Below, one piece after another: positions 17,730 to 24,978 of a DNA stretch of 64,000 nt (the stretch's first letter is position 1; each line of letters begins with the position of its first letter). The stretch is from NCBI GenBank assembly GCA_902797965.1, contig CADBUY010000012.1, forward strand, positions 17,038 through 81,037. The letters are read 5' to 3'. This stretch comes from an uncultured bacterium. GTDB lineage: Bacteria; Cyanobacteriota; Vampirovibrionia; Gastranaerophilales; Gastranaerophilaceae. A program made the position numbers and the translations under genes. The notes beneath the pieces were generated by a model, which saw only the letters and a list, made by a program, of their open reading frames with translations, did not search any database and had not been told where the DNA came from.

Positions 17730-18290
17730 ATGAAAAAAGTAGTAGTATTGTTTGTGGCATTTTTAATGCTATCCGTAGGTCAGGCGTTTGCTTACAGAGC
17801 ATCCGATTTTTCCTCCGACAGTAAAATCGTATCAGCCATCAATTTATTAGAACAAGCAGGGGAAACAGATGTATTAAGAAACTTAAAAAAGAACGCAGTT
17901 CAGGTTTCTTTCGGTGATTTATCATCTTATACCTATAACGCAAGTAAAACATTTGCAGTAAGTACATATAACAAATACGGAACAAGAATTATTGTAATTA
18001 ACTCAATATACAGAAATGCTCCTGTAGAGCAAATTGCTTGCTTAGTAGCACACGAAAGCATGCATGTTAAAAGAGTTGCTGATTTAGAAGAAGAAACAAT
18101 TGCAACACAAAAGGAAGCAGCTACTTGGACAAGATTGAAAGTTGCATCAAAAGTATATCCTGATAACAGATTAACTAGAAGACTTGATAAGTTAAGCGGA
18201 ATGTATATGGCATCTTCTAACGGTAATAACTTAATCCAAAGCAAAATCGCATCAAATGGTTTCTATAGAGCACAATTAGGAATTAATTAA
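17730..18290 (+). CDS. Secreted protein with HExxH metallopeptidase motif
   Basis: A 186-residue protein with a clear signal peptide (KKVVVLFVAFLMLSVGQAFA, cleavage after AFA). The mature part has LVAHESMHVKR, an HExxH zinc-binding pattern at about residues 110-114, followed after ~15 residues by EEETIATQKEAATW, where a glutamate could be the third zinc ligand as in gluzincins. I see no other catalytic or substrate-binding motif, so it is a minimal putative metalloprotease acting outside the cytoplasm. It stands alone with a long leader, which hints at its own regulation. Substrate is unknown; a non-catalytic role remains possible. Confidence 0.72.
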   Translation: MKKVVVLFVAFLMLSVGQAFAYRASDFSSDSKIVSAINLLEQAGETDVLRNLKKNAVQVSFGDLSSYTYNASKTFAVSTYNKYGTRIIVINSIYRNAPVEQIACLVAHESMHVKRVADLEEETIATQKEAATWTRLKVASKVYPDNRLTRRLDKLSGMYMASSNGNNLIQSKIASNGFYRAQLGIN

Positions 18291-18662
18291 TAATTAGCAA
18301 TTATTAAATAAACACAAGGTAAAGAATAAAAAGCACGCAATTTATCCCAGTGGGGATTAGGAAATCCCCCATTTCTCTAAAAAATTAATCCGATTAAAAA
18401 ATATAATTTGTTTTAATTCCCCTCCAAAAAAAACACACACATTAAATTTATTCCCAAATTTCCAAAAATTTACCCCAAAATTTACCCCAGAATTTACCCC
18501 CCCAATCAACCTAATCAACCCCCGCGGATGCGGGGGTTTTCTATATCCATCTAAACGTATATTTTGATGAATACTCCATGACTACTTGTATTATTGAGGT
18601 TTTTGTACTAAAATATCACTGTCGGTAAGATTGCCGTCTTTTAATAAAAGGGGATGTAATTA
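18291..18662. other. Intergenic region with TTTACCCC repeats and dnaN promoter
   Basis: No gene is visible. It contains three spaced TTTACCCC units at about 18469-18502 (the complement of the GGGGTAAA motif found at gene ends), a strong terminator at 18517-18541, and TACTAAAAT near 18606-18614 as a likely -10 box for dnaN. A C-rich strand bias over 18340-18520 is unusual for this genome. Confidence 0.5.
18517..18541 (+). terminator. Intrinsic terminator
   Basis: The perfect stem AACCCCCGC / GCGGGGGTT with a GGAT loop is followed by TTTT, upstream of dnaN. Confidence 0.85.
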
Positions 18663-19784
18663 ATGAAATTTGTTGCAAATAAAGATGATTTACTTAATGG
18701 TATAAGAATTGTTGAAAGAGCTACTGTTGTAAAAGGTTTACAGCCGGTTTTGGCAAATGTTTTGATAGAAACGGTGGATGACAGTCATATAAAGCTGACT
18801 GCTACAGATTTTGATTTATCTATCACAACATTAATCAATGCAACTATTGAAGTAGAAGGGAAATTCACTTTACCTGCCAAAAAGCTGGGTGAAATTATAT
18901 CAAGACTTAATGACGAGTTAATTAAAGTTGAATTAAACGGAACAACCGCTACAATTACAAGCAACAAGTCAAAATTTGATATCATTGGTATCTCTGCAAA
19001 CGAATTTCCACAAGTAGAAGAAAATATTGCAGAAAATGACTGCATGGAAATCGAAACAGAACCGTTTACAAAAGCTATTAAACAAGTTGTTTCTGCTGCT
19101 GCAGGATATGAAACAAATAACTTGTTATCAGGTGTAGTTTGTCAGGTAAACAAAAACATTTTGGAAATGGCTGCAACAGATGGTAACAGGCTTGCTAGAG
19201 TCAGAGAAGTTGTTAAAAACTCTTCTACTGACGAAGAAAATCCGTTTGAAATGCTCATTTCTTCAAAAGTTTTATCAGAACTTTCAAAAATTTCTGCCCT
19301 TGTTGAATCTGATATAATCAAAATTTGCAAAGAGCAAAAGAAAATCATTATAACTATCGATAAAACAAAAATCATTACACGTCTTATGCAAGGACAATTC
19401 CCTAAATATAATCAGCTTATTCCGCAAACATTCCCGAAAGAAGCTGTATTAAAGAAAAGCGATTTAATCTCAGCACTTGAAAGAGTTGCGGTTATGGTTA
19501 ATGAAAAAAACAGTATTGTTAAATTTGAATTTGCAGACAATACACTTAAATTAACAGGAGATTCTCCTGATGCAGGTAATTCGGAAGATGAAATTGATGC
19601 ACAATACACAGCTGAGCCATTGGCTATTGCATTTAACTACAAATTCATTCTTGAATTTTTGAAAATTGTTGAAGCAGATGATATCAAAATTAATTTAAAT
19701 TCATCACTTTCGGCAACAGTTTTTGCACCTTGCTCGGAGGAAGACTATATTTATCTTGTAATGCCTGTTCAACTGAGAAATTAA
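18663..19784 (+). CDS. dnaN: DNA polymerase III beta subunit (sliding clamp)
   Basis: The 373-residue product is the ring-shaped processivity clamp of the replicative polymerase. The typical sequence runs from MKFVANKDDLLNGIRIVERA through FTLPAKKLGEIISRL and ATDGNRLARV to the C-terminal VMPVQLRN. Length is normal for the three-domain clamp. The start is supported by AAGGGGATG about 7 nt upstream. Unusually for dnaN, no dnaA, recF or gyrB gene lies nearby; the next gene, 22 bp downstream, is a leuD-like dehydratase subunit. Separation from dnaA is seen in cyanobacterial relatives. Confidence 0.97.
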   Translation: MKFVANKDDLLNGIRIVERATVVKGLQPVLANVLIETVDDSHIKLTATDFDLSITTLINATIEVEGKFTLPAKKLGEIISRLNDELIKVELNGTTATITSNKSKFDIIGISANEFPQVEENIAENDCMEIETEPFTKAIKQVVSAAAGYETNNLLSGVVCQVNKNILEMAATDGNRLARVREVVKNSSTDEENPFEMLISSKVLSELSKISALVESDIIKICKEQKKIIITIDKTKIITRLMQGQFPKYNQLIPQTFPKEAVLKKSDLISALERVAVMVNEKNSIVKFEFADNTLKLTGDSPDAGNSEDEIDAQYTAEPLAIAFNYKFILEFLKIVEADDIKINLNSSLSATVFAPCSEEDYIYLVMPVQLRN

Positions 19785-19806
19785 TTTTGCTAAAAAGGAT
19801 TATCAA

Positions 19807-20301
19807 ATGAGAGGAAAAGCTTTTAAATTCGGAGATAATATCTCAACAGACCACATTGCACCTGGAAGATTATTCCACCTCAGGTCTGATTTACAGGAAT
19901 TTGCAAAACACGTTCTGGAAGATGCTGATGAAAATTTTGCAAAAAATATGTCCAAAGGCGATTTTGTTGTAGCGGGTAATAACTTCGGACTGGGCTCTTC
20001 AAGAGAACATGCTCCTCAAATAATTAAAATAGCTGGAGTAGGAGCTGTTATAGCAAAGTCTTTTGCAAGAATTTTTTACCGTAACGCAATTAATATCGGG
20101 CTTTTGGCAATCGAATGCGATACTGACGGAATTGATGCAGGAGATGAGTTAGACTTAGATATCAAAGAAGGCATCTTAAAAAATATAACCAAAGGCACAA
20201 CTACAGCAATAGAACCGCTTCCTGATGTTATGATAAGACTTCTTGAAGATGGCGGACTTATTGAACATATTAAAAAGAACGGAGATTTGGTCTTAGGCTA
20301 G
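19807..20301 (+). CDS. leuD: 3-isopropylmalate dehydratase small subunit-like protein
   Basis: A 164-residue swivelling domain of the aconitase superfamily. The N-terminus FGDNISTDHIAPGR and the loop GNNFGLGSSREHAP are diagnostic, and FARIFYRNAINIGLLAI follows. In leucine synthesis it pairs with the iron-sulfur large subunit LeuC, which is not in this window. Related small subunits serve homoaconitase and methylmalate dehydratases; the loop here (GRLFHLRSDL) differs from the common YLRL signature, so substrate is uncertain. It starts 22 bp after dnaN and is likely cotranscribed. Three GGNGTAA-like units lie between its stop and the next gene. Confidence 0.82.
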   Translation: MRGKAFKFGDNISTDHIAPGRLFHLRSDLQEFAKHVLEDADENFAKNMSKGDFVVAGNNFGLGSSREHAPQIIKIAGVGAVIAKSFARIFYRNAINIGLLAIECDTDGIDAGDELDLDIKEGILKNITKGTTTAIEPLPDVMIRLLEDGGLIEHIKKNGDLVLG

Positions 20302-20333
20302 GAGTAAATAAGGAGTAATAAGGGGTAAATAAT

Positions 20334-20870
20334 ATGGCAGATACATTAAGAGAAATTACATGTCCTGCGTGTGATGCAAAAATGGCCAAAATATATATGG
20401 AAGAAGCCGGTGTTAATGTTGATGTATGTTTAGACGGATGCGGAGGCATTTTATTTAACAACAGAGAGCTTGAAAAATTTGATGAACAACATGAAAATGC
20501 AGATGAAATTTTTAAAGCGTATGAGGGAAAAACTTTTAATCCTGTAGAACAATCAGAAGTAAGACTCTGCACTGTCTGTAACACTCCAATGGTAAAACAG
20601 GGTGCTGGCGTAGGAAATATTCAAATTGACGTTTGCAATACTTGTGGCGCTAAATTTTTAGACCATGGTGAATTAGAAAAAATTAGAAAATTAAAAGATA
20701 AAGATTTAAAATACCGAGCAAAAGTTGATTCTCTCGTTGACGCAGTTGTAGCAGAAAACCAAATGCCTATTAGCGGAGGTATAGGTTCTTTTGCCCAAAA
20801 GCATATTAAAACAACTCCTTTTAGAGCTGCATTCGAAAATTTTGTTTATAATTATTTAGAAAATAAGTAA
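20334..20870 (+). CDS. Protein with two TFIIB-type zinc ribbons
   Basis: A 178-residue protein with two zinc-ribbon motifs of the zf-TFIIB kind: CPACDAKM...CLDGCGGILFNNREL (residues ~9-45) and CTVCNTPM...CNTCGAKFLDHGEL (~79-117). The C-terminal 55 residues are helical and basic. Such proteins occur widely and their role is not established; nucleic-acid or protein binding is likely. The ATG is preceded by GGGGTAAATAAT, where GGGG may serve as a weak ribosome-binding site. Confidence 0.85.
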   Translation: MADTLREITCPACDAKMAKIYMEEAGVNVDVCLDGCGGILFNNRELEKFDEQHENADEIFKAYEGKTFNPVEQSEVRLCTVCNTPMVKQGAGVGNIQIDVCNTCGAKFLDHGELEKIRKLKDKDLKYRAKVDSLVDAVVAENQMPISGGIGSFAQKHIKTTPFRAAFENFVYNYLENK

Positions 20871-20899
20871 AATAATTTTTCGAATTTACAAAACCAAAC

Positions 20900-20966
20900 T
20901 ATTAACTCCACAGAGAGGAAAAGTTGTAGTGAGTAGGTTTGGATATAAACTCCAACCAGTTAGGAG
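20900..20966. terminator. Inverted repeat between convergent genes
   Basis: TTAACTCC and GGAGTTAA form outer arms around an inner TTGGA...TCCAA hairpin. The inner part, GTAGGTTTGGATATAAACTC, resembles the palindromes at 11565-11655. Position between the convergent zinc-ribbon and phosphatase genes suggests a bidirectional terminator. Confidence 0.5.
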
Positions 20967-23255
20967 TTAAATAATTTTCATTGAAAGAATATTTTGTCCG
21001 TCTTTATATTCATAGTTAATTTCATTAACTGAGCTTTTAACAATGAAAATGCCAAGTCCTCCCTGTTCTCTGCTTTCTGGCGGCAGTGTAACATCAGGAT
21101 CAGGTCTTTCAAGAGGGTTGTACTTTACTCCTCTATCTATAAATGTATAATTTATCACATTATTTTCTTTGCTTAGTATAACTTCAATATCACCCTGATT
21201 ATCTTCATACGCATACGAGAATATATTTGTATATAATTCTTCCGCTATCAAATGAAGCTTCATTTTCAGTTCATCATCAAGGTTATTGTTTATACAGACA
21301 TTTTCCAACCAAGCATTAAATTCGGCATAATTTTGTTTGCTTGCAGTTCCCGAATATTTTTGAGTAAAGTTATTATTTCCGCAGTATTTGAATATAAGCA
21401 TTGTCATATCATCACTCTGAGCAACACCATGAGCAAATTCTTTAACACTCTTACTAATACCGTCTAAAGTTTCTTTTACGTTACTTTTAAGCATTCCGTT
21501 AATTGTCTTTAACAATCTTTCTTCGCCATACTGTTCATCTTCACCATTTACAGCCTCTGTTATACCGTCAGTATAAATAAATATTTCATCACCCTGATAT
21601 AGCTTATATTCAGAAACTTTAAATTCTGCATCTTCAAAAACACCTAGAACAATATTTGAATCAAGGTTAAGATATCTGTACTCACCGTTTTTATCTCTAA
21701 TTAACGGAGGATTGTGACCACAATTAATCAAACTCAATTCACCTGTCTTTACGTTAACAACTCCCGAAAGCATTGTTATAAAGAATCCTCGTTTGTTATT
21801 TTCACAAATTTTTTTATTTATTATTTCAATCATCTCTTTTGGAGGCAAATCAGATTGAGCAATATAATTAATAAGCGTCTTTGTTGTCATCATAAAGAGC
21901 GCCGCTGGAACACCTTTGCCTGAAACATCCGCAATCAGGAACATAAAGTGATTATCATCTATAAAATAAAAGTCATAAAAATCACCGCCAACTTCTTTTG
22001 CAGGCTCCATGCCGGCATATATTTCAAACTCACTGTTATTTGGAAACGGAGGGAATACATTTGGCAGACTTGCCGCCTGAATAGCTTTAGCTAACGATAA
22101 TTCCGATTCAATCCTTTGTCGCTCTTTAGTAATTGTTTTAATATCTTTTGCCATATTGTTAAATGTATCAGCAAGCTGGGCAAATTCCAAAGGTTTTTCC
22201 AGTTTAATTTCCGTATTTAAGTTTCCATCACCAATTTTATGTGCTATATCAGTCAGTTTTTCAATCGGTTTATCTATGTATTTTTTAAGTCCTGAATACA
22301 ATAAAACCGAGATAAATAAACTGCATAACATAAAGATTATAAATAAGATTACAACGTGTTTAATAAGGTAATAGAACAGTTCTATTTTTGGAATACAGAT
22401 TATTAGCAGCATACCGTTATCAAGAACTTTCACATAAGGAATATACTTTTGTCCATGATAATCAAAGTACGTTATATTTTTAAGATTTTCATTGTACCAA
22501 GGAAGGGTTTCTAGTGGTTTACCCAGCAAAATTGAATTATCAATATACGGGTCTGTTGAAGCAATAACAGAATTATGTTCCTTGTCACCAAAAAGAGCAA
22601 AACTTCCCGGCGTAGGCTTCATATTTGAAACAGATTCAATGATAGAACTTATTTCCCAATCGACGGTTGAAATACCTATTTTTTTACCGTTACTGTAAAT
22701 CCCTGCTCCGGCTGTAACCATAAGAGTATTGCTTCCTTCTTTTTCATAATAAGGAAGTGACCATGCTACATTATCTTGAGGACTGACTTCAGGCATAATC
22801 TCTTTATACCAGCTTTTATTTAAATAATCGTATTCTTCTGATTCAAATTCTTCATCAGGAACAATTTGGTTATCTTTATTTCTGTATACATAAATACAAT
22901 AATATTTTTTAGCTGCATCTATAATATTCGGTTCAAACCAAATTCCGCCGCCTAGAGAACGCTCATAATTTTTAAATATATTTATTGTAGTAAATAATGC
23001 CATCTTTTTATTTTTATCTATCTGATAAAACATTTCGCCTTGTAATGCTAAATCTTTGGCATTATTTTCTATTCTTATAACATCTTTATTAATTTTTTCC
23101 GCAAAATTAGATATGTGAAAAGAAAATCCTTCAAGGATTAACTTCTTACCGTTTTGTAAATATATATACGAGAAAAAACTAAGCAGTAAACTTAGCGTTA
23201 TTAACATTAATGCAGATATAAGAATAATTTTTGATTTAACTGTATTAAATGACAT
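20967..23255 (-). CDS. Membrane SpoIIE-type phosphatase with fused anti-sigma-like ATPase domain
   Basis: A 762-residue signalling protein. Two membrane segments (about 10-29 and 297-318) bracket an extracytoplasmic Cache-like sensor (GGGIWFEPN, SWYKEIMPE). HAMP follows (~320-375), then a PP2C/SpoIIE phosphatase (GGDFYDFYFID, LIADVSGKGVPAALFM, FIYTDGITEAVNG). The C-terminal ~125 residues form an RsbW-like ATP-binding domain (LIAEELYTNIFSYAY, DRGVKYNPL, GGLGIFIVKS). The upstream STAS gene ends at the start codon (TAATG), so the two proteins form a partner-switching pair: the phosphatase should dephosphorylate the STAS protein, and the ATPase domain should phosphorylate it or bind a sigma factor. 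The target is not in the window. Confidence 0.9.
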   Translation of the reverse strand: MSFNTVKSKIILISALMLITLSLLLSFFSYIYLQNGKKLILEGFSFHISNFAEKINKDVIRIENNAKDLALQGEMFYQIDKNKKMALFTTINIFKNYERSLGGGIWFEPNIIDAAKKYYCIYVYRNKDNQIVPDEEFESEEYDYLNKSWYKEIMPEVSPQDNVAWSLPYYEKEGSNTLMVTAGAGIYSNGKKIGISTVDWEISSIIESVSNMKPTPGSFALFGDKEHNSVIASTDPYIDNSILLGKPLETLPWYNENLKNITYFDYHGQKYIPYVKVLDNGMLLIICIPKIELFYYLIKHVVILFIIFMLCSLFISVLLYSGLKKYIDKPIEKLTDIAHKIGDGNLNTEIKLEKPLEFAQLADTFNNMAKDIKTITKERQRIESELSLAKAIQAASLPNVFPPFPNNSEFEIYAGMEPAKEVGGDFYDFYFIDDNHFMFLIADVSGKGVPAALFMMTTKTLINYIAQSDLPPKEMIEIINKKICENNKRGFFITMLSGVVNVKTGELSLINCGHNPPLIRDKNGEYRYLNLDSNIVLGVFEDAEFKVSEYKLYQGDEIFIYTDGITEAVNGEDEQYGEERLLKTINGMLKSNVKETLDGISKSVKEFAHGVAQSDDMTMLIFKYCGNNNFTQKYSGTASKQNYAEFNAWLENVCINNNLDDELKMKLHLIAEELYTNIFSYAYEDNQGDIEVILSKENNVINYTFIDRGVKYNPLERPDPDVTLPPESREQGGLGIFIVKSSVNEINYEYKDGQNILSMKII

Positions 23256-23554
23256 TATGAAATACTCAAAAATTTATTAAACCCTGTCATTTTAAGAACA
23301 TTCATAACAGGTTCCTGAACATTAATAAGTTTAATTGAACCTTGTTTACTCATCTGTTGATAAAGTTCAAGCAAAATTCTTAAACCGATACTTGCGATAT
23401 AAGTTATATCGCTAAAGTCAAGTACAAGCTCGTTAATATCATCTAATGAATCTTTAATTTTCATACCGTATTCAGCAGAAGAATCAATATCAAGTTTCCC
23501 TGATGCTTTTACGTACAATCCTGCTTCATTAATTTTTCTTAAGACAATTTCCAT
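23255..23554 (-). CDS. STAS-domain anti-sigma factor antagonist
   Basis: A 99-residue STAS protein of the SpoIIAA/RsbV type. The phosphorylatable serine is likely Ser55 (YIASIGLRIL, in place of the commoner DSSGLR), preceded by the strand LVLDFSDIT. It overlaps the phosphatase gene by one base (TAATG), the standard arrangement of partner-switching modules. Phosphorylation by an RsbW-like domain would turn it off; the adjacent SpoIIE phosphatase would restore it. Confidence 0.92.
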   Translation of the reverse strand: MEIVLRKINEAGLYVKASGKLDIDSSAEYGMKIKDSLDDINELVLDFSDITYIASIGLRILLELYQQMSKQGSIKLINVQEPVMNVLKMTGFNKFLSIS

Positions 23555-23632
23555 ACTCTTTATCCTTATCTCTGTTCACACAACATTATACTATAACAAA
23601 GTTGTTTATTAAAGTACCCGCAATAAAGTTAT

Positions 23633-23668
23633 AAAGGATTGCCCGAAATCAGACAATCCTTTTTTGTG
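23633..23668 (-). terminator. Hairpin terminator after the HEAT-repeat gene
   Basis: GGATTG and CAATCC form the stem around a 14-nt loop. T-rich tails are present on both sides, stronger in plus orientation. Context places it after the minus-strand gene ending at 23696. Confidence 0.6.
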
Positions 23669-23695
23669 TGTAGCATGTAATGAAAGTATGTAATA

Positions 23696-24829
23696 TTAGT
23701 TAAGCTCCGCCAATGATTTTGCTGCCGCAGCAGATACATGCGGATTTGGATCGGCTTGTGCAAGAGTAAAGAGTGCTGAAAGTTCCTCTTTGTATTCAGG
23801 TCTTTTTATGTGTCTTAAAGCGTCAATTGCTGCAAGTTTAATACCTGAATCCGGATCTTTTCTCAAAGCATTCACTATAGCAGAAACTCCGGGAGCATCC
23901 GTTATAGGAACAACTCGCCCTTCTTTTGCTTCAAAATCTTCTATAAATAATTCTGCAAGCACACCTAAAGCTGTAATTGCATATTCTTTATTGCGTTCTA
24001 CCAATTCCATTGGTGTTAATTCAGCAGCCATAGCAACTTCTTCATCTGACATTTTGTACGGCAGATTGTTAATTGCTTTTTGATCCTTTTCTACTGCAAT
24101 TATATTTGCAATAAGTTTTTGTCTTGCTTCTATCTGCTGTTTTGTAGGACCTGCAAGTTTTGTTGCATCTTCTTCTGTTATATTAATCAAACCTGTAAAT
24201 ACATCACTTACGAGATAGTTTTTTGCATTTTCTTTATCCATAATGGCAGTACGCACAATTTCTTCAATCTGCTGAGCCTGAACATCTTTATTGCTGTTCG
24301 CAAGATTTTCAGAAACCAGAGCTACATCAATCTTCGGCAAAATTGGCTCAGACGGAACAATTTCAGGTCTTTTTACATTTGTTTCATTTGCCCTGAAAGA
24401 AAGCGCAGAAGTTACACCTGATGCTTGTTCTCCTACAGCTTCAGCTTTTTCTGCTTCTACCGTCGTATAATTAGGAGCCGGAACCTCAACATCAGCTTTT
24501 GACTTTTCTGTCACATCTTCTAGCTTCACAGGTTCTGCTTCCGGTAATAATGTTCTGTCCTTAATTTCATCCAATGGAACTTGATTAAAATTAAGCATTT
24601 CATAAGTCACAATACTGTCTGCATCGGGATAATCATAAATTTTTCTCTCTTGAGAACTTACTCTAGGGTTATCAACATCAATGTTCACCGCATTATATAT
24701 ACCATTATCATTGTTTGCCACAGGATTTGTAACATTTTCCTGATTACCTTTTGTGATAACTTCGGGTTTTCTAATACTTATATTAACCCCATTATAAATC
24801 GGCTTACTAAAATCAATGGATTGTACCAT
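23696..24829 (-). CDS. HEAT-repeat protein with disordered N-terminus
   Basis: A 377-residue protein. Residues 1-150 are polar and proline/glutamate-rich and contain a duplicated segment, IYNGVNISIRKPEV (11-24) and IYNAVNIDVDNPRV (44-57). A SALSFRANE motif lies near residue 143. The C-terminal ~100 residues have HEAT-like helical repeats (SAIVNALRKDPDSGIKLAAI, ALFTLAQADPNPHVSAAAAK). HEAT repeats usually scaffold protein contacts, as in phycobilin lyase relatives in cyanobacteria, but no enzyme motif is seen. It is a single gene with its own terminator; function is unknown. Confidence 0.8.
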   Translation of the reverse strand: MVQSIDFSKPIYNGVNISIRKPEVITKGNQENVTNPVANNDNGIYNAVNIDVDNPRVSSQERKIYDYPDADSIVTYEMLNFNQVPLDEIKDRTLLPEAEPVKLEDVTEKSKADVEVPAPNYTTVEAEKAEAVGEQASGVTSALSFRANETNVKRPEIVPSEPILPKIDVALVSENLANSNKDVQAQQIEEIVRTAIMDKENAKNYLVSDVFTGLINITEEDATKLAGPTKQQIEARQKLIANIIAVEKDQKAINNLPYKMSDEEVAMAAELTPMELVERNKEYAITALGVLAELFIEDFEAKEGRVVPITDAPGVSAIVNALRKDPDSGIKLAAIDALRHIKRPEYKEELSALFTLAQADPNPHVSAAAAKSLAELN

Positions 24830-24941
24830 ATATTATTCCTTTCAACTACACTTTTCATTTCTATTAAATCCTATCAATATTAAAAATTGCCTTTTTTTTA
24901 AAATTCTTTTACAAATGTTTACATTGAAGATGTCAAATAAC

Positions 24942-24978
24942 TTGAAAAAAATAGCTTAGTTTGTGATAAAATTCGGGT
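24942..24978 (+). promoter_or_regulatory. mutS promoter with leaderless spacing
   Basis: TTGAAA at 24942-24947 and an extended -10, TGA-TAAAAT (24964-24972), are followed by 6 nt (TCGGGT) and the ATG at 24979. Confidence 0.6.

Noticed and set aside
18291..18662. dnaN-linked replication origin
   Set aside because: No DnaA-box cluster (TTATCCACA-like) or dnaA gene is present next to dnaN.
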